Below, piece after piece: positions 43,370-50,707 of a stretch of DNA of 51,091 nt; within the stretch, counting starts at the first letter, position 1, and the number at the start of each line of letters is the position of its first letter. The stretch is from Myxococcales bacterium (GTDB lineage Bacteria > Myxococcota_A > Polyangia > Palsa-1104 > JAEUJZ01): NCBI GenBank assembly GCA_016794465.1, contig JAEUKA010000029.1:1-51091 (forward strand), written 5' to 3'. The notes beneath the pieces were generated by a model, which was not told where the DNA came from, did not search any database, and saw only the letters and a list, made by a program, of their open reading frames with translations. The position numbers and the translations under genes are program-made.

Positions 43370-44155
43370 ATGACACGTCAAACATCGCCTTGCAGACTCG
43401 CTGCGCTGTGGCTCGCGTTGGGGGGATTCCTCGTCGAGGGAAGCGCGCTGGCGCAGAGCAGTCAGACCACGCAGCCGATCTCTCCTGTCGATGAGGGCCA
43501 AGGTGGCTATCCGTATCGGCCACCGCCGCCACCGCCGCCGCCGCCGCCGCCCAAGCCCGATCGCGAAACCATCTCGCGCAACTACATGCAGATGTCGATG
43601 GGCTTCGTCGGTGGAGGTCGGCGCTACGCCGATTCCTCGTTCGAGAGCACCAACGGCGTTGCGCCCAACTTAAGCGAGGTCTTCATCCGCCAGCCGTTCG
43701 AGTCCGAGACGGTGCTCGGTCTGCGCTACGACCTGCGCGCGGTGTTTTCCTACGTTCGCGGCACCATCGGCGTTGACTTTCCGTTTTCGACTTTTCGCGG
43801 TCGCGATGCGATGGGAACCTACGTGCTCGACGGCAAGACCGTCAACGTCGCGGTGCAGTCGGTCCGTCCCTACGAGCTCCGCTTCGGCATCGGCGCCGAG
43901 TATCCGGTGTGGGTGTTTGCTCCCTTTGCCGATCTGATCGGCTACGCCTACTGGACCAACGTCGGGCTCGCCGTCGACGATACCAAGGCCGAGTATCAGG
44001 CCAAGGGCTTTGGCTTCGACGCCCGCGCCGGCGTTCGCGTCCATGCCAAGCCGTGGTTCTTCGTGCAGGCCGCTGCTGACATCGGAATCTATGGTCCGGT
44101 GCGCTGGAACGCCGAGCTGTCGATCGGCTTTGCCGCGCCGACCAAGCGCTGGTAG
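43370..44155 (+). CDS. Outer-membrane beta-barrel protein, Pro-rich N-terminus
   Basis: 261 residues from ATG 43370, which gives a signal peptide (LAALWLALGGFLVEGSALAQ); the open frame upstream overlaps the oxidoreductase and is rejected. A run of ten prolines near residue 45 precedes a barrel with alternating aromatic strands (MQMSMGFVGGGRRY, YELRFGIGAEYPVWVFAPFADLIGYAY, WFFVQAAADIGIYG), ending ELSIGFAAPTKRW. No family name recognised. It resembles the barrel protein at 39213-40322 in plan, not in detail. Confidence 0.7.
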   Translation: MTRQTSPCRLAALWLALGGFLVEGSALAQSSQTTQPISPVDEGQGGYPYRPPPPPPPPPPPKPDRETISRNYMQMSMGFVGGGRRYADSSFESTNGVAPNLSEVFIRQPFESETVLGLRYDLRAVFSYVRGTIGVDFPFSTFRGRDAMGTYVLDGKTVNVAVQSVRPYELRFGIGAEYPVWVFAPFADLIGYAYWTNVGLAVDDTKAEYQAKGFGFDARAGVRVHAKPWFFVQAAADIGIYGPVRWNAELSIGFAAPTKRW

Positions 44156-44275
44156 TTCCTTCCCACCGGTCTGTTGCCTCCGCTTGTTGAAAAGAGATCG
44201 CCGCAGAGATCCCGCAGGACTGTAGGAAAATCAGACACAGTACAACACCGCCGCACTGCGATTTGAACTGTCGAA

Positions 44276-45295
44276 CTACGTTTGAAATAGCTCTGCTTGG
44301 ATTTCAGCGACGGTAGTTGGCGCGTGACCTTCCAAGTGATTGTTCACCAGTACGTACGCTGGATGATCAATCGGCAGGCTGCGCAAGACCTGCAAGATGT
44401 CGGCTCGAACTGCATCCGCGCGCTGATACATCCGATCATAGGGAGCCCACTTGGAGGCCTCTGCATAGCGCATTCCGATCCGCAACAGAGCCCGGATCAC
44501 ATACACCGGCCAGTCCTTGTGGACCGCCTGCATGCGCGCAAACTGATCACCAATCGAAGGCATGCGCGTCCACGCGTTTAGGACATGGGCTGCACCATGG
44601 GAATGGAGGATCGAAAGATAGCGCGGCGTGAAGTGAAAATCGGTACGAAGCTCGACGGAGATAGGACCGGAGAAGCTCTTCCGAATGCTGCTCAAAAAGT
44701 GATCAAGGAGCCGGCAGAACTCTGCTTCATGGATGTCATTTTCCTGAAGCTCCAAGATCAGCGGTCCGAGCAAGTCTCCCAGCTCATCCAAGAGCGGACG
44801 TGCGACTTCCTCCAGGAACAGAGTCGGGTCCAAAAAGTGTGGGTTGATCGGATCGACAATGCGCCACTCTTCCTGCTGCGCCAGGGTGTAGCGGCTGACT
44901 GTCAGCTCATGAAATACCTTTGGACAGAGTGCGATTTTCTCGGGCAGGGGTCGTAACAGAGACGCATACTTTTGCAGCAATTTCCGTCGAGAAGATGGCC
45001 GTACGTAGTACATGTTGTCCGCGCCCGCGCAGCGGAAGTGAGGGCTGCGCGCATACTCGGCAAGACATAGCTCGGTGAAGCGGCTGCTGGCTCCGTAGGC
45101 CTTCACATCGCGATAGACGCCGCCATCCCAGCCCGGATACACCCACGAGCTGGTACCAAAGCAGCGCGTCTTGGGACCGAGCTTGGCGGGCGACGGCAGG
45201 CTACACGGGTCAAACAGGTGCGCGGCGGCGCGGTCGGGTGCGCGGGCGGGGGAAGGTCGGGGGTCCTCGGCGAAGAGAGAGAACTGCTGCGCCAT
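44276..45295 (-). CDS. DUF72 family protein
   Basis: 339 residues from ATG 45295 (MAQQFSLF); longer starts up to 45388 would overlap the divergent gene. The N-terminal signature FGTSSWVYPGWDGGVYRD and the TIM-barrel-like order with SVELRTDF late in the protein fit DUF72 (YecE-like). Function is unknown for the family. The C-terminal YVLVNNHLEGHAP matches the family's closing 'N(N)H..G.AP' block. Confidence 0.85.
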   Translation of the reverse strand: MAQQFSLFAEDPRPSPARAPDRAAAHLFDPCSLPSPAKLGPKTRCFGTSSWVYPGWDGGVYRDVKAYGASSRFTELCLAEYARSPHFRCAGADNMYYVRPSSRRKLLQKYASLLRPLPEKIALCPKVFHELTVSRYTLAQQEEWRIVDPINPHFLDPTLFLEEVARPLLDELGDLLGPLILELQENDIHEAEFCRLLDHFLSSIRKSFSGPISVELRTDFHFTPRYLSILHSHGAAHVLNAWTRMPSIGDQFARMQAVHKDWPVYVIRALLRIGMRYAEASKWAPYDRMYQRADAVRADILQVLRSLPIDHPAYVLVNNHLEGHAPTTVAEIQAELFQT

Positions 45296-45370
45296 GCCCA
45301 AGGACATGCCATAGGCGCGGGGCGGCGGACAAGCGTTGACTAATCGCCGCGCTTCTGACAAGCACACAGG

Positions 45371-45997
45371 GTGCGCTTCCGACGACAACTGCTGGTGGTG
45401 GTGATGCTCTCGCTCTGTTCACGCTCGCTGGCTGCGGCGCCGCCGAAGGAGGCGGACTTTCGACGGGTGACCGACTGGCTGTGGCTGCTCTCGGGGGTGG
45501 TGGCGGGCTTTGTGGCGCACGAGGGCGGGCATCTGATCCTCAACGCAGCGACGGACGCCAAGCCCGAGCTGCGCAAGGTGACGCTGGGTCCGTTTCCGTT
45601 TTTTGCGATTCAACCGACGGAGATTCGCTCGCAGCAGCAGGCCTACGCGATCACGATGATGGGCTTTGCGATGCAGGACCTGTATTCCGAGCTGATCTTG
45701 GGCATCGACCCGAGGCTGCGCGAGCATCATCGGCCGTTTTTGAAGGGGATGCTTGGCTTCCATGTCGTGCTGTCGACGGGCTACGCAATCACCGGGCTGG
45801 CCGGCATTGGTCCGCCGCAGAGCGACGTAAACTCGATGGCGCGCACGCTGCAGGTTCCGTCGTGGGGCATCGGCATGATGCTGCTTGTGCCGGCGGCCTG
45901 CGACGTGTACCGCTACTTTGTGCCGGACTCGCGCTGGGCGCCGTGGGTCAGCCTCGGGGGTAAGCTCAGTCTGATTGGCGCGGCGGCGGCGTTTTAG
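45371..45997 (+). CDS. Membrane protein with HEXXH motif
   Basis: 208 residues from a GTG start with a signal-like N-terminus (LLVVVMLSLCSRSLAAA). HEGGH at residues 50-54 lies at the end of a hydrophobic segment, as in membrane-embedded zinc peptidases. Three further hydrophobic segments follow. I do not recognise a family, and no second ligand motif such as NxxPxxxxDG is seen, so peptidase activity is only a possibility. It is divergent from DUF72. Confidence 0.6.
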   Translation: MRFRRQLLVVVMLSLCSRSLAAAPPKEADFRRVTDWLWLLSGVVAGFVAHEGGHLILNAATDAKPELRKVTLGPFPFFAIQPTEIRSQQQAYAITMMGFAMQDLYSELILGIDPRLREHHRPFLKGMLGFHVVLSTGYAITGLAGIGPPQSDVNSMARTLQVPSWGIGMMLLVPAACDVYRYFVPDSRWAPWVSLGGKLSLIGAAAAF

Positions 45998-46142
45998 TGC
46001 GCCAGCGGGCGGTCGTCGTCGGTGAATGTTGGACTACCGCAGTGGCTGTGATCGAGTCTAAGTCAGCGTGAATCCAACAAAATCCGTGTTTATTGTGATT
46101 TGAATTACCAAATGATACGCTAATGGTGAGGTGTCAGCTGCG

Positions 46143-46361
46143 ATGTCCGAGCCCAGGCTTGGCCCCTATAGACTGCTCCGCAAGCTCAGCCAAGGCGGCA
46201 TGGGCGCGGTCTATGAAGGGTTCAACGACGCCGTCGAGCGGCACGTCGCGATCAAAGTCCTGCGCCCCGACTTCGCCCACAACCCCGATTTTGTGACCCG
46301 CTTCTTCAACGAAATCAAAGTTACAAATTTTCGTCGACAAGTAATCACGCCACGGGCTTAG
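46143..46361 (+). pseudogene. Ser/Thr protein kinase, N-terminal fragment
   Basis: From ATG 46143 the translation has a Hanks kinase N-lobe: GPYRLLRKLSQGGMGAVYEG (Gly-rich loop), HVAIKVL (ATP-binding Lys) and FVTRFFNEIK. After codon 59 kinase similarity stops and 13 unrelated residues lead to TAG. The expected next part (AKAANRIGHPSIVQIFDCG...) is found at 50,726 onward in the same reading phase. The gene is thus split by about 4.4 kb. Myxobacteria carry many such kinases. Confidence 0.85.
46296..46313 (+). repeat. 18-bp direct repeat, left end of inserted element
   Basis: ACCCGCTTCTTCAACGAA, repeated exactly at 50711-50728. Extending to 28 bp, 24 positions match and the four differences are all transitions. 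Both copies encode V-T-R-F-F-N-E-x-K in the kinase frame. It is the candidate attachment core for the integrase at 47448-48752. Confidence 0.65.
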
Positions 46362-46440
46362 GGAATGGGCTGGGAAACGGTGCGGTGGAGTGGCTACTCC
46401 GTCGCACAGGAGTGAGTCAGACTTCATGTGAAGTACTTGG

Positions 46441-46461
46441 TCGCATATCAGTGCGATTTTT
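46441..46461 (+). terminator. Intrinsic terminator-like hairpin
   Basis: TCGCA-TATCAG-TGCGA followed directly by TTTTT. It lies about 80 bp after the truncated kinase stop and 120 bp before the WYL-like gene, so it would end transcription read in from the kinase promoter. Confidence 0.5.
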
Positions 46462-46581
46462 GGCCGGGGACGGGTGCTATCGCGGCAGGAACGGCACTGG
46501 TGGAGGGCGCTTCTCTGCGGGCTTATTTTGGTGTTGCAAAGGGCAACCAAGTCGGGTGACGAATCGCCGAGAGGAGAGGTC

Positions 46582-47397
46582 ATGGATCCACTAACGCTTG
46601 GCAGCATCACACTCTTGGTAGTTTGTCTATTATTTATGGCTGTGATCAAACTAATCAATACAAATACAAAGTCGGACCATTCTCAATCTGGGATGGGCAA
46701 TGGAGAAAATAGTCAGTCTGAAGAATCTCATCTCTCGGCGCTGCCTTGGTTCAATCCAGAGCCTCGCAAGGATGCAATCTTTGCCGCTGGACGATATCAT
46801 TGGAAAATGGATATTGTTTACTATTCGAGCGACGGAAGTGTTAAGAGTGCGACTTGCGCAGCACCTCGGACTGCTGGAGTGCAGAGAAAGAAAATCACTT
46901 CAATGTGCCTAGCGGCAGCCGACGGTGAAGAAATACCTCTGCATAGAATCAGAAATATCGAGGTTCAAGCGGCTTCTGATGAAACCCGGCGGCGATACCG
47001 GGTCAGGGAGGCCCCTCCTGAGGGAGTACTCAAGGCATGGCGCGAGACGGTGGAGTCGGTGATTACTGCTAATGGGAGATTAACCATTTTGTATCAAAAT
47101 GATGAAGGGGTGGTTTCATCAAGAACGATACAACCGCTTAAGCTCTTGAGCGCAAACTCGAGACCTAAAATCCGCGCACATTGTTTCTTAGCAAATGCAG
47201 AACGCCATTTTTTGCTCGAACGAACGCTTGACTTACGAGTAACTCGCGTGGATCTGCCGGTAGATGTAATAGTAGCGCACGACGAATGCATTGCATCGCA
47301 ATCTGTTAGATTGCCTGACAAAGCTGACTGCAAAGCAGAAAACATTGAGTCTCGCCAGTCGGTTGACGAAATCACCCCACCAAGGCTATCCCCATAG
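46582..47397 (+). CDS. Membrane-anchored protein with two WYL-like domains
   Basis: 271 residues from ATG 46582, with GAGGAGAG about 6 nt upstream. A single N-terminal transmembrane segment (~5-24) and a polar linker lead to two similar beta-rich units. The first (~70-130) has MDIVYYSSDGSVKS...IPLHRIRNIEV; the second (~165-230) has LTILYQNDEGVVSSRTIQPLKLL...IRAHCFLANAERHFLLERTLDLRV. The 'I-Y-x-D/G-G...R-x-I-x-P...C...R-x-F-x-L-x-R-I' pattern is that of WYL ligand-sensing domains. WYL proteins usually carry a DNA-binding domain; here a membrane anchor replaces it. AT-rich codon use differs from neighbours. Confidence 0.6.
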   Translation: MDPLTLGSITLLVVCLLFMAVIKLINTNTKSDHSQSGMGNGENSQSEESHLSALPWFNPEPRKDAIFAAGRYHWKMDIVYYSSDGSVKSATCAAPRTAGVQRKKITSMCLAAADGEEIPLHRIRNIEVQAASDETRRRYRVREAPPEGVLKAWRETVESVITANGRLTILYQNDEGVVSSRTIQPLKLLSANSRPKIRAHCFLANAERHFLLERTLDLRVTRVDLPVDVIVAHDECIASQSVRLPDKADCKAENIESRQSVDEITPPRLSP

Positions 47398-47447
47398 AAG
47401 ATGGACAATAGCTCGTAGAGTTCGCTGAAGGCTGACGGTCGTCGTTG

Positions 47448-48752
47448 TCACGCCTCAAGCATCTCTCTTAGCTTTTGAATCTCCGCATGAGATAAATTTG
47501 CCCTGAGTAATAAGGCAAGCTGAGGCACATCGGCTGTTCCGCTTCCGCTTCCGCTTCGAGTTCCGAGCAGATCAGCCACCCTGCGCAGACCGACGTTTGC
47601 CACACTGCTAGCGTCCGCATAGTGCCGCGCCGTTGTCGCAAACGAGGCGTGACCGAGGGCTGCTGCGACGTGCTGTGCGGTGGCTCCGGCGTCGAGGGCG
47701 AGCGTCGCGTTTAGGCCACGAAGACTGTGCGGACAGACTCTCGGCAAGCCGAGCTGCTGACACAAGAGCTTTAGTCGATAGCGGATGATGTCGCGGGTGT
47801 GGAGTGCGTCCCCTCTTGGACCGAGGAGCGGTGCATCCGCTGGCTTGTCCTTGGCATGAAGCAGTAGGATTTCGCGCAGCGCGTCGGGAATCTGAAGGCG
47901 GCGCTTGGCATTGCTCGTCTTTCCGAACGGTACCCACAGAATGCGGCCTTCGTCGTCGAGGTCTCGGACCAATCGCACGAGGGCTTCCGTCGGACGGAGT
48001 CCCAAGAAAATCTGCATCAGAATCGCGGTCGATCCGGCATCCAGAGTCTTCGCTCGCTCCATCGCGGTGGTAACGAGCTTGCGGGCTTCGTCGATGCGAA
48101 GCTGCTGCTTACCTCGTCGGGGGCGACCGATTGGTGACACTTCTGCAAAGGGATTGCTGGTCACGTAGCGGCGCGAGATGGCCCACTTGTAGAAGTGCTT
48201 GATGCGACGCAGGAGCAGGTGATGGGAGTCGTTGGCGATGGGTTCACCGTTCGACTTGGTGCGCTTCGTCTCGTCGAGATACATCTGCGCGGCTCGCTCG
48301 CCATCAATAGCCGTGAGCGGTTCATCGAGCGGGAGGAATGGGCGCAGCATCCGTCGTACTTTGTCGGCGGTGTCGTGGCTGACTCCACGATCGACGAGGT
48401 TCTTTAGGTACTCCTCCAGCGATTCCTCAAACGAGCGGGCGATGTGTTTTTTGAGTGCGCCTTGGAGGTCGTCGCGCAGTGCCAGCGCAGCCTCGTGCGT
48501 CTCGGCGACCACGGCCTTGCGCGAACCGCCATCGAGCACAACCAGACGCCACTTGTCCCCGTTCCGATAGGGTCCGAGCACGCGAGCAGACTTTTGCATC
48601 GTGTACTTATGTTCGCATGACGTGCCGTCGCTGAGAACCGTAGTCGTTTCCGCTACATGCGTGGCCGTGGTGGGACTTCGCCGCTTTCGCTTTCTCGCTT
48701 GTCGACGAGCATCGAGGACTAGGCTGCTGATGATCTGTGGTGAGAGCGTCAT
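47448..48752 (-). CDS. Tyrosine recombinase (site-specific integrase)
   Basis: 434 residues from ATG 48752, which overlaps the stop of the upstream small gene as ATGA. The catalytic set is complete: Arg253 in GLRPTEAL, Lys278 in GKTS, His342 and Arg345 in HSLR, His368 in LGH and Tyr378 in ARHYAD. A core-binding helical domain lies at ~105-200 (SFEESLEEYLKNLV..., KHFYKWAISRRYVTSNPF). It probably catalyses integration and excision at the 18-bp repeats. The WYL-like gene converges on it with a 50-bp gap. Confidence 0.92.
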   Translation of the reverse strand: MTLSPQIISSLVLDARRQARKRKRRSPTTATHVAETTTVLSDGTSCEHKYTMQKSARVLGPYRNGDKWRLVVLDGGSRKAVVAETHEAALALRDDLQGALKKHIARSFEESLEEYLKNLVDRGVSHDTADKVRRMLRPFLPLDEPLTAIDGERAAQMYLDETKRTKSNGEPIANDSHHLLLRRIKHFYKWAISRRYVTSNPFAEVSPIGRPRRGKQQLRIDEARKLVTTAMERAKTLDAGSTAILMQIFLGLRPTEALVRLVRDLDDEGRILWVPFGKTSNAKRRLQIPDALREILLLHAKDKPADAPLLGPRGDALHTRDIIRYRLKLLCQQLGLPRVCPHSLRGLNATLALDAGATAQHVAAALGHASFATTARHYADASSVANVGLRRVADLLGTRSGSGSGTADVPQLALLLRANLSHAEIQKLREMLEA

Positions 48753-49132
48753 GGGACGCTCCGCAGTGGCGTTTGCTGCCGATGGCTCCGCTGTCTCGAC
48801 GTGACGAAGGAGCGGAACGAGCGAAGAAGCTCGGTCCTCGACGCACACCGCTGAAACCGAATGCTCCGTTCGTCGATACCGAACTGGATGATGAGCCACT
48901 CAGCGTCGGTTTGCCGACCGGACGGCAACTGCTTCGACGCGACGAAGATCCACCGGGGCGACCCATCGTCAGTCGGAGCCTTACCGATGCCAATCGCCAG
49001 CACCAAGTAGCGGCTACGACGATGAAATCGCCGGACCAACTGCGTGGCCGCGCTTTCTGCTGGGCTGTGATCGTCGAGCAGGTTCGAGAGCTGGTTCAGG
49101 TTGTGACGAGATCGTTCTTGGTCGCTCCGCAT
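48749..49132 (-). CDS. Small hypothetical protein coupled to the integrase
   Basis: 127 residues, Arg/Ser-rich, with a short beta-like segment (RYLVLAIGIGK, RWIFVASKQL, EWLIIQFGI). GGAGG stands 7 nt before the ATG and its stop overlaps the integrase ATG, two reasons to prefer it over the open frame on the other strand. No family recognised. Position suggests an integrase accessory such as a directionality factor, but the protein is not clearly a helix-turn-helix. Function unknown. Confidence 0.5.
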   Translation of the reverse strand: MRSDQERSRHNLNQLSNLLDDHSPAESAATQLVRRFHRRSRYLVLAIGIGKAPTDDGSPRWIFVASKQLPSGRQTDAEWLIIQFGIDERSIRFQRCASRTELLRSFRSFVTSRQRSHRQQTPLRSVP

Positions 49133-49160
49133 GAGTTCGCCTCCATGTGGAGCAAAATAC

Positions 49161-49200
49161 GTTCATAATGTACATTTAGTGCAAGTTATTTATTATGAAC
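49161..49200. promoter_or_regulatory. 9-bp inverted repeat in a divergent promoter region
   Basis: GTTCATAAT (49161-49169) and ATTATGAAC (49192-49200) are perfect inverted copies separated by 22 bp in an AT-rich stretch. The site lies between the small minus-strand gene (start 49132) and the ribbon-helix-helix-like gene (start 49263), where it could control both. The arms are ~31 bp apart centre to centre, about three helical turns. Confidence 0.6.
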
Positions 49201-49262
49201 ATTCATTGCGTGGGTTCCATAACAATTGACCATCGCGCGCGGGGTGTGGTCATGTGGCGCCC

Positions 49263-49523
49263 ATGGCCAAGGCCGTTGTCCGAATTCCTCTCGATGTCCC
49301 GCCGGAGCTGGCGGACTCGCTCGACCGTGCCGTGGGATTGCTTCAGGTGGAAACTGGCCAGCGGCAGACGAGAACCAGCTTCATCAAGCTCGCGGTTCAA
49401 GCCGAAATATCGAGGCTGGAGGGACGCTACGCAGACTTGATGCCGCGCCCGATCAGCCCAGCGACGACAGAAGTAGCTCCGGCTCCCGCAAAGCCTCGTG
49501 CGACCAGACAGAAATCACCCTAG
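49263..49523 (+). CDS. Small ribbon-helix-helix-like protein
   Basis: 86 residues from ATG 49263 (GTG 49254 possible). The pattern AVVRIPLDVPPELADSLDRAVGLL...RTSFIKLAVQAEISRL reads as a beta-strand followed by two helices, as in CopG/Arc/ParG-type DNA-binding dimers. A Pro/Ala/Arg-rich tail follows. Candidate binding sites are the inverted repeat before it and the phased palindrome array after it. No toxin or ParA partner is adjacent. Confidence 0.5.
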   Translation: MAKAVVRIPLDVPPELADSLDRAVGLLQVETGQRQTRTSFIKLAVQAEISRLEGRYADLMPRPISPATTEVAPAPAKPRATRQKSP

Positions 49524-49591
49524 GACGCACGGCGCTCCGACAGACGGGCCATTCTGACTCGGTGGAATTGAGTCCGTCACAGGGCAGGACG

Positions 49592-49946
49592 TTCACAATA
49601 TCACCGTGATGTCACGCTGTCCGACGAGGGATGGGTTCGCGATATCACGGTGATATCGCGCCATCAGTCGAGCGGGGTGTTCGCAAGATCACGGTGTCCG
49701 CTGAACAGACGGTTGCTGATATCGCCGTGATATCACGCTGTCCGATGAGTAGACGGTCGCTGATATCGCCGTGATATCACGCTGTCCGATGAGCGATGCA
49801 TCCATGATGTGGCGACGGAATCACGCCCTCTCTTTGGGGAATGCTCGACGGGCCTCAGTCGCTCATATGAGCCTCATATGACGCTGTGCGACGGAACCAG
49901 TGGTGCTCATATGACGGTCATATGATGGCAACTCCATGCTCGTCGC
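49592..49946. repeat. Array of ~44-bp units with paired palindromes 11 bp apart
   Basis: This noncoding stretch (part of the 49,524-50,075 gap) holds eight imperfect units starting at 49592, 49636, 49680, 49713, 49757, 49801, 49859 and 49903. Spacings are 44, 44, 33, 44, 44, 58 and 44. Units 2, 4 and 5 have two GATATC sites 11 bp apart; units 7 and 8 have two CATATG (TCATATGA) sites, also 11 bp apart; units 1, 3 and 6 are degenerate. Unit 2 is a near-perfect 23-bp palindrome (49638-49660). A trailing ACGCTGTCCGA-like segment follows the palindromes in units 1, 4, 5 and 7. It is most like a cooperative protein-binding array. Confidence 0.85.
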
Positions 49947-50075
49947 TCCGAACAGACCGCTGTCAATCAGATGTGAACGGGTCGAAATCCTAGGAATGGC
50001 CATGGCCGGACCGCAGCGCTTCTGCTAGCGTGACTTTGCGCTCGCCTCTCGCCGGGTTGCAACTTGGAGATCGCC

Positions 50076-50327
50076 ATGCCTGCTGTGACTGCCCACGCCA
50101 AAACTTCTGCTCCCGCTCCGTCGCAAGAGTCGGATCGTGAGATTGATCTGCTGGCCTTTGCGGACACCAGTGACATTCCGCCGCCTGTTCCACACATCAA
50201 GCCGACCCGCGAGCAGGTGCTGCGTTCCCTTGAAATCGGCATCGCCCAGGCCCGCGCTGGCATCGGCGAGGACTTCGAGGTAGTGCAGGCCCGGATGCGA
50301 GCCAAGTACGGCGTTCCATCGCGATGA
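50076..50327 (+). CDS. Putative antitoxin of a ParD/ParE-like pair
   Basis: 83 residues from ATG 50076, with GGAG upstream (an earlier TTG is possible). Only the C-terminal part (REQVLRSLEIGIAQARAGIGEDFEVVQARMRAKYG) resembles antitoxin tails that wrap the toxin; the N-terminus is Pro/Ala-rich without a clear DNA-binding fold. It overlaps the toxin gene by four bases, the usual antitoxin-first arrangement. Confidence 0.7.
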   Translation: MPAVTAHAKTSAPAPSQESDREIDLLAFADTSDIPPPVPHIKPTREQVLRSLEIGIAQARAGIGEDFEVVQARMRAKYGVPSR

Positions 50328-50629
50328 AGGTTCGCTTTTCGGAGGCTGCCGCGCAGAGATACGATGTGGTGCTGGCCTACATTCGCGAGCAGAATCCACT
50401 CGCCGCAGCTCGGATGGTCGCAGCGGTGAATCGGTCGCTTGGTCGGCTGCGAGACTTCCCGCTGATTGGCTCGCGACCACGTGAGTTTCCGGGTCTGCCT
50501 CTGCGTCAGGTGATCGTCGAGCCCTACCGATTCCTGTACATCATCGAAGCCGATGGGCGCACCGTGACCATCGTCGATGTCTGGCACGGAGCCCAGCTCC
50601 CCGTTGAGCCAGAGCTACCCGCGCCGTAA
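50324..50629 (+). CDS. ParE/RelE-superfamily toxin
   Basis: 101 residues: MKVRFSEAAAQRYDVVLAYI, NPLAAARMVAAVNRSLGRLRDFPLIGSRPREFPGLPLRQVIVEPYRFLYIIEADGRTVTIVDVWHG in pattern, ending in the typical 'I..V.HG'. This is the ParE layout (two helices then a beta-sheet with conserved Arg and Tyr-Arg). ParE toxins act on gyrase and RelE on ribosome-bound mRNA; which applies is not clear. It probably stabilises the inserted element. Confidence 0.85.
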   Translation: MKVRFSEAAAQRYDVVLAYIREQNPLAAARMVAAVNRSLGRLRDFPLIGSRPREFPGLPLRQVIVEPYRFLYIIEADGRTVTIVDVWHGAQLPVEPELPAP

Positions 50630-50707
50630 CTCCTCGGTGCAGCCGTTTTCCCTAAAGATCCCGTCGCTGGCAACATTCCAGGGAAAAACTCCGGCAAGTT
50701 TCCCGTC

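Noticed and set aside
48737..49168. Plus-strand 143-residue frame opposite the integrase-coupled gene
   Set aside because: The minus-strand frame has GGAGG before its ATG and an ATGA overlap with the integrase; the plus frame has neither.
49592..49946. CRISPR array
   Set aside because: Units abut with no unique spacers, the variable part is the palindrome itself, and no cas genes are present.
49967..50587. Minus-strand 206-residue frame over the toxin-antitoxin pair
   Set aside because: Antisense shadow: the plus strand has a ParE-type protein, a four-base overlap and a start with ribosome site.
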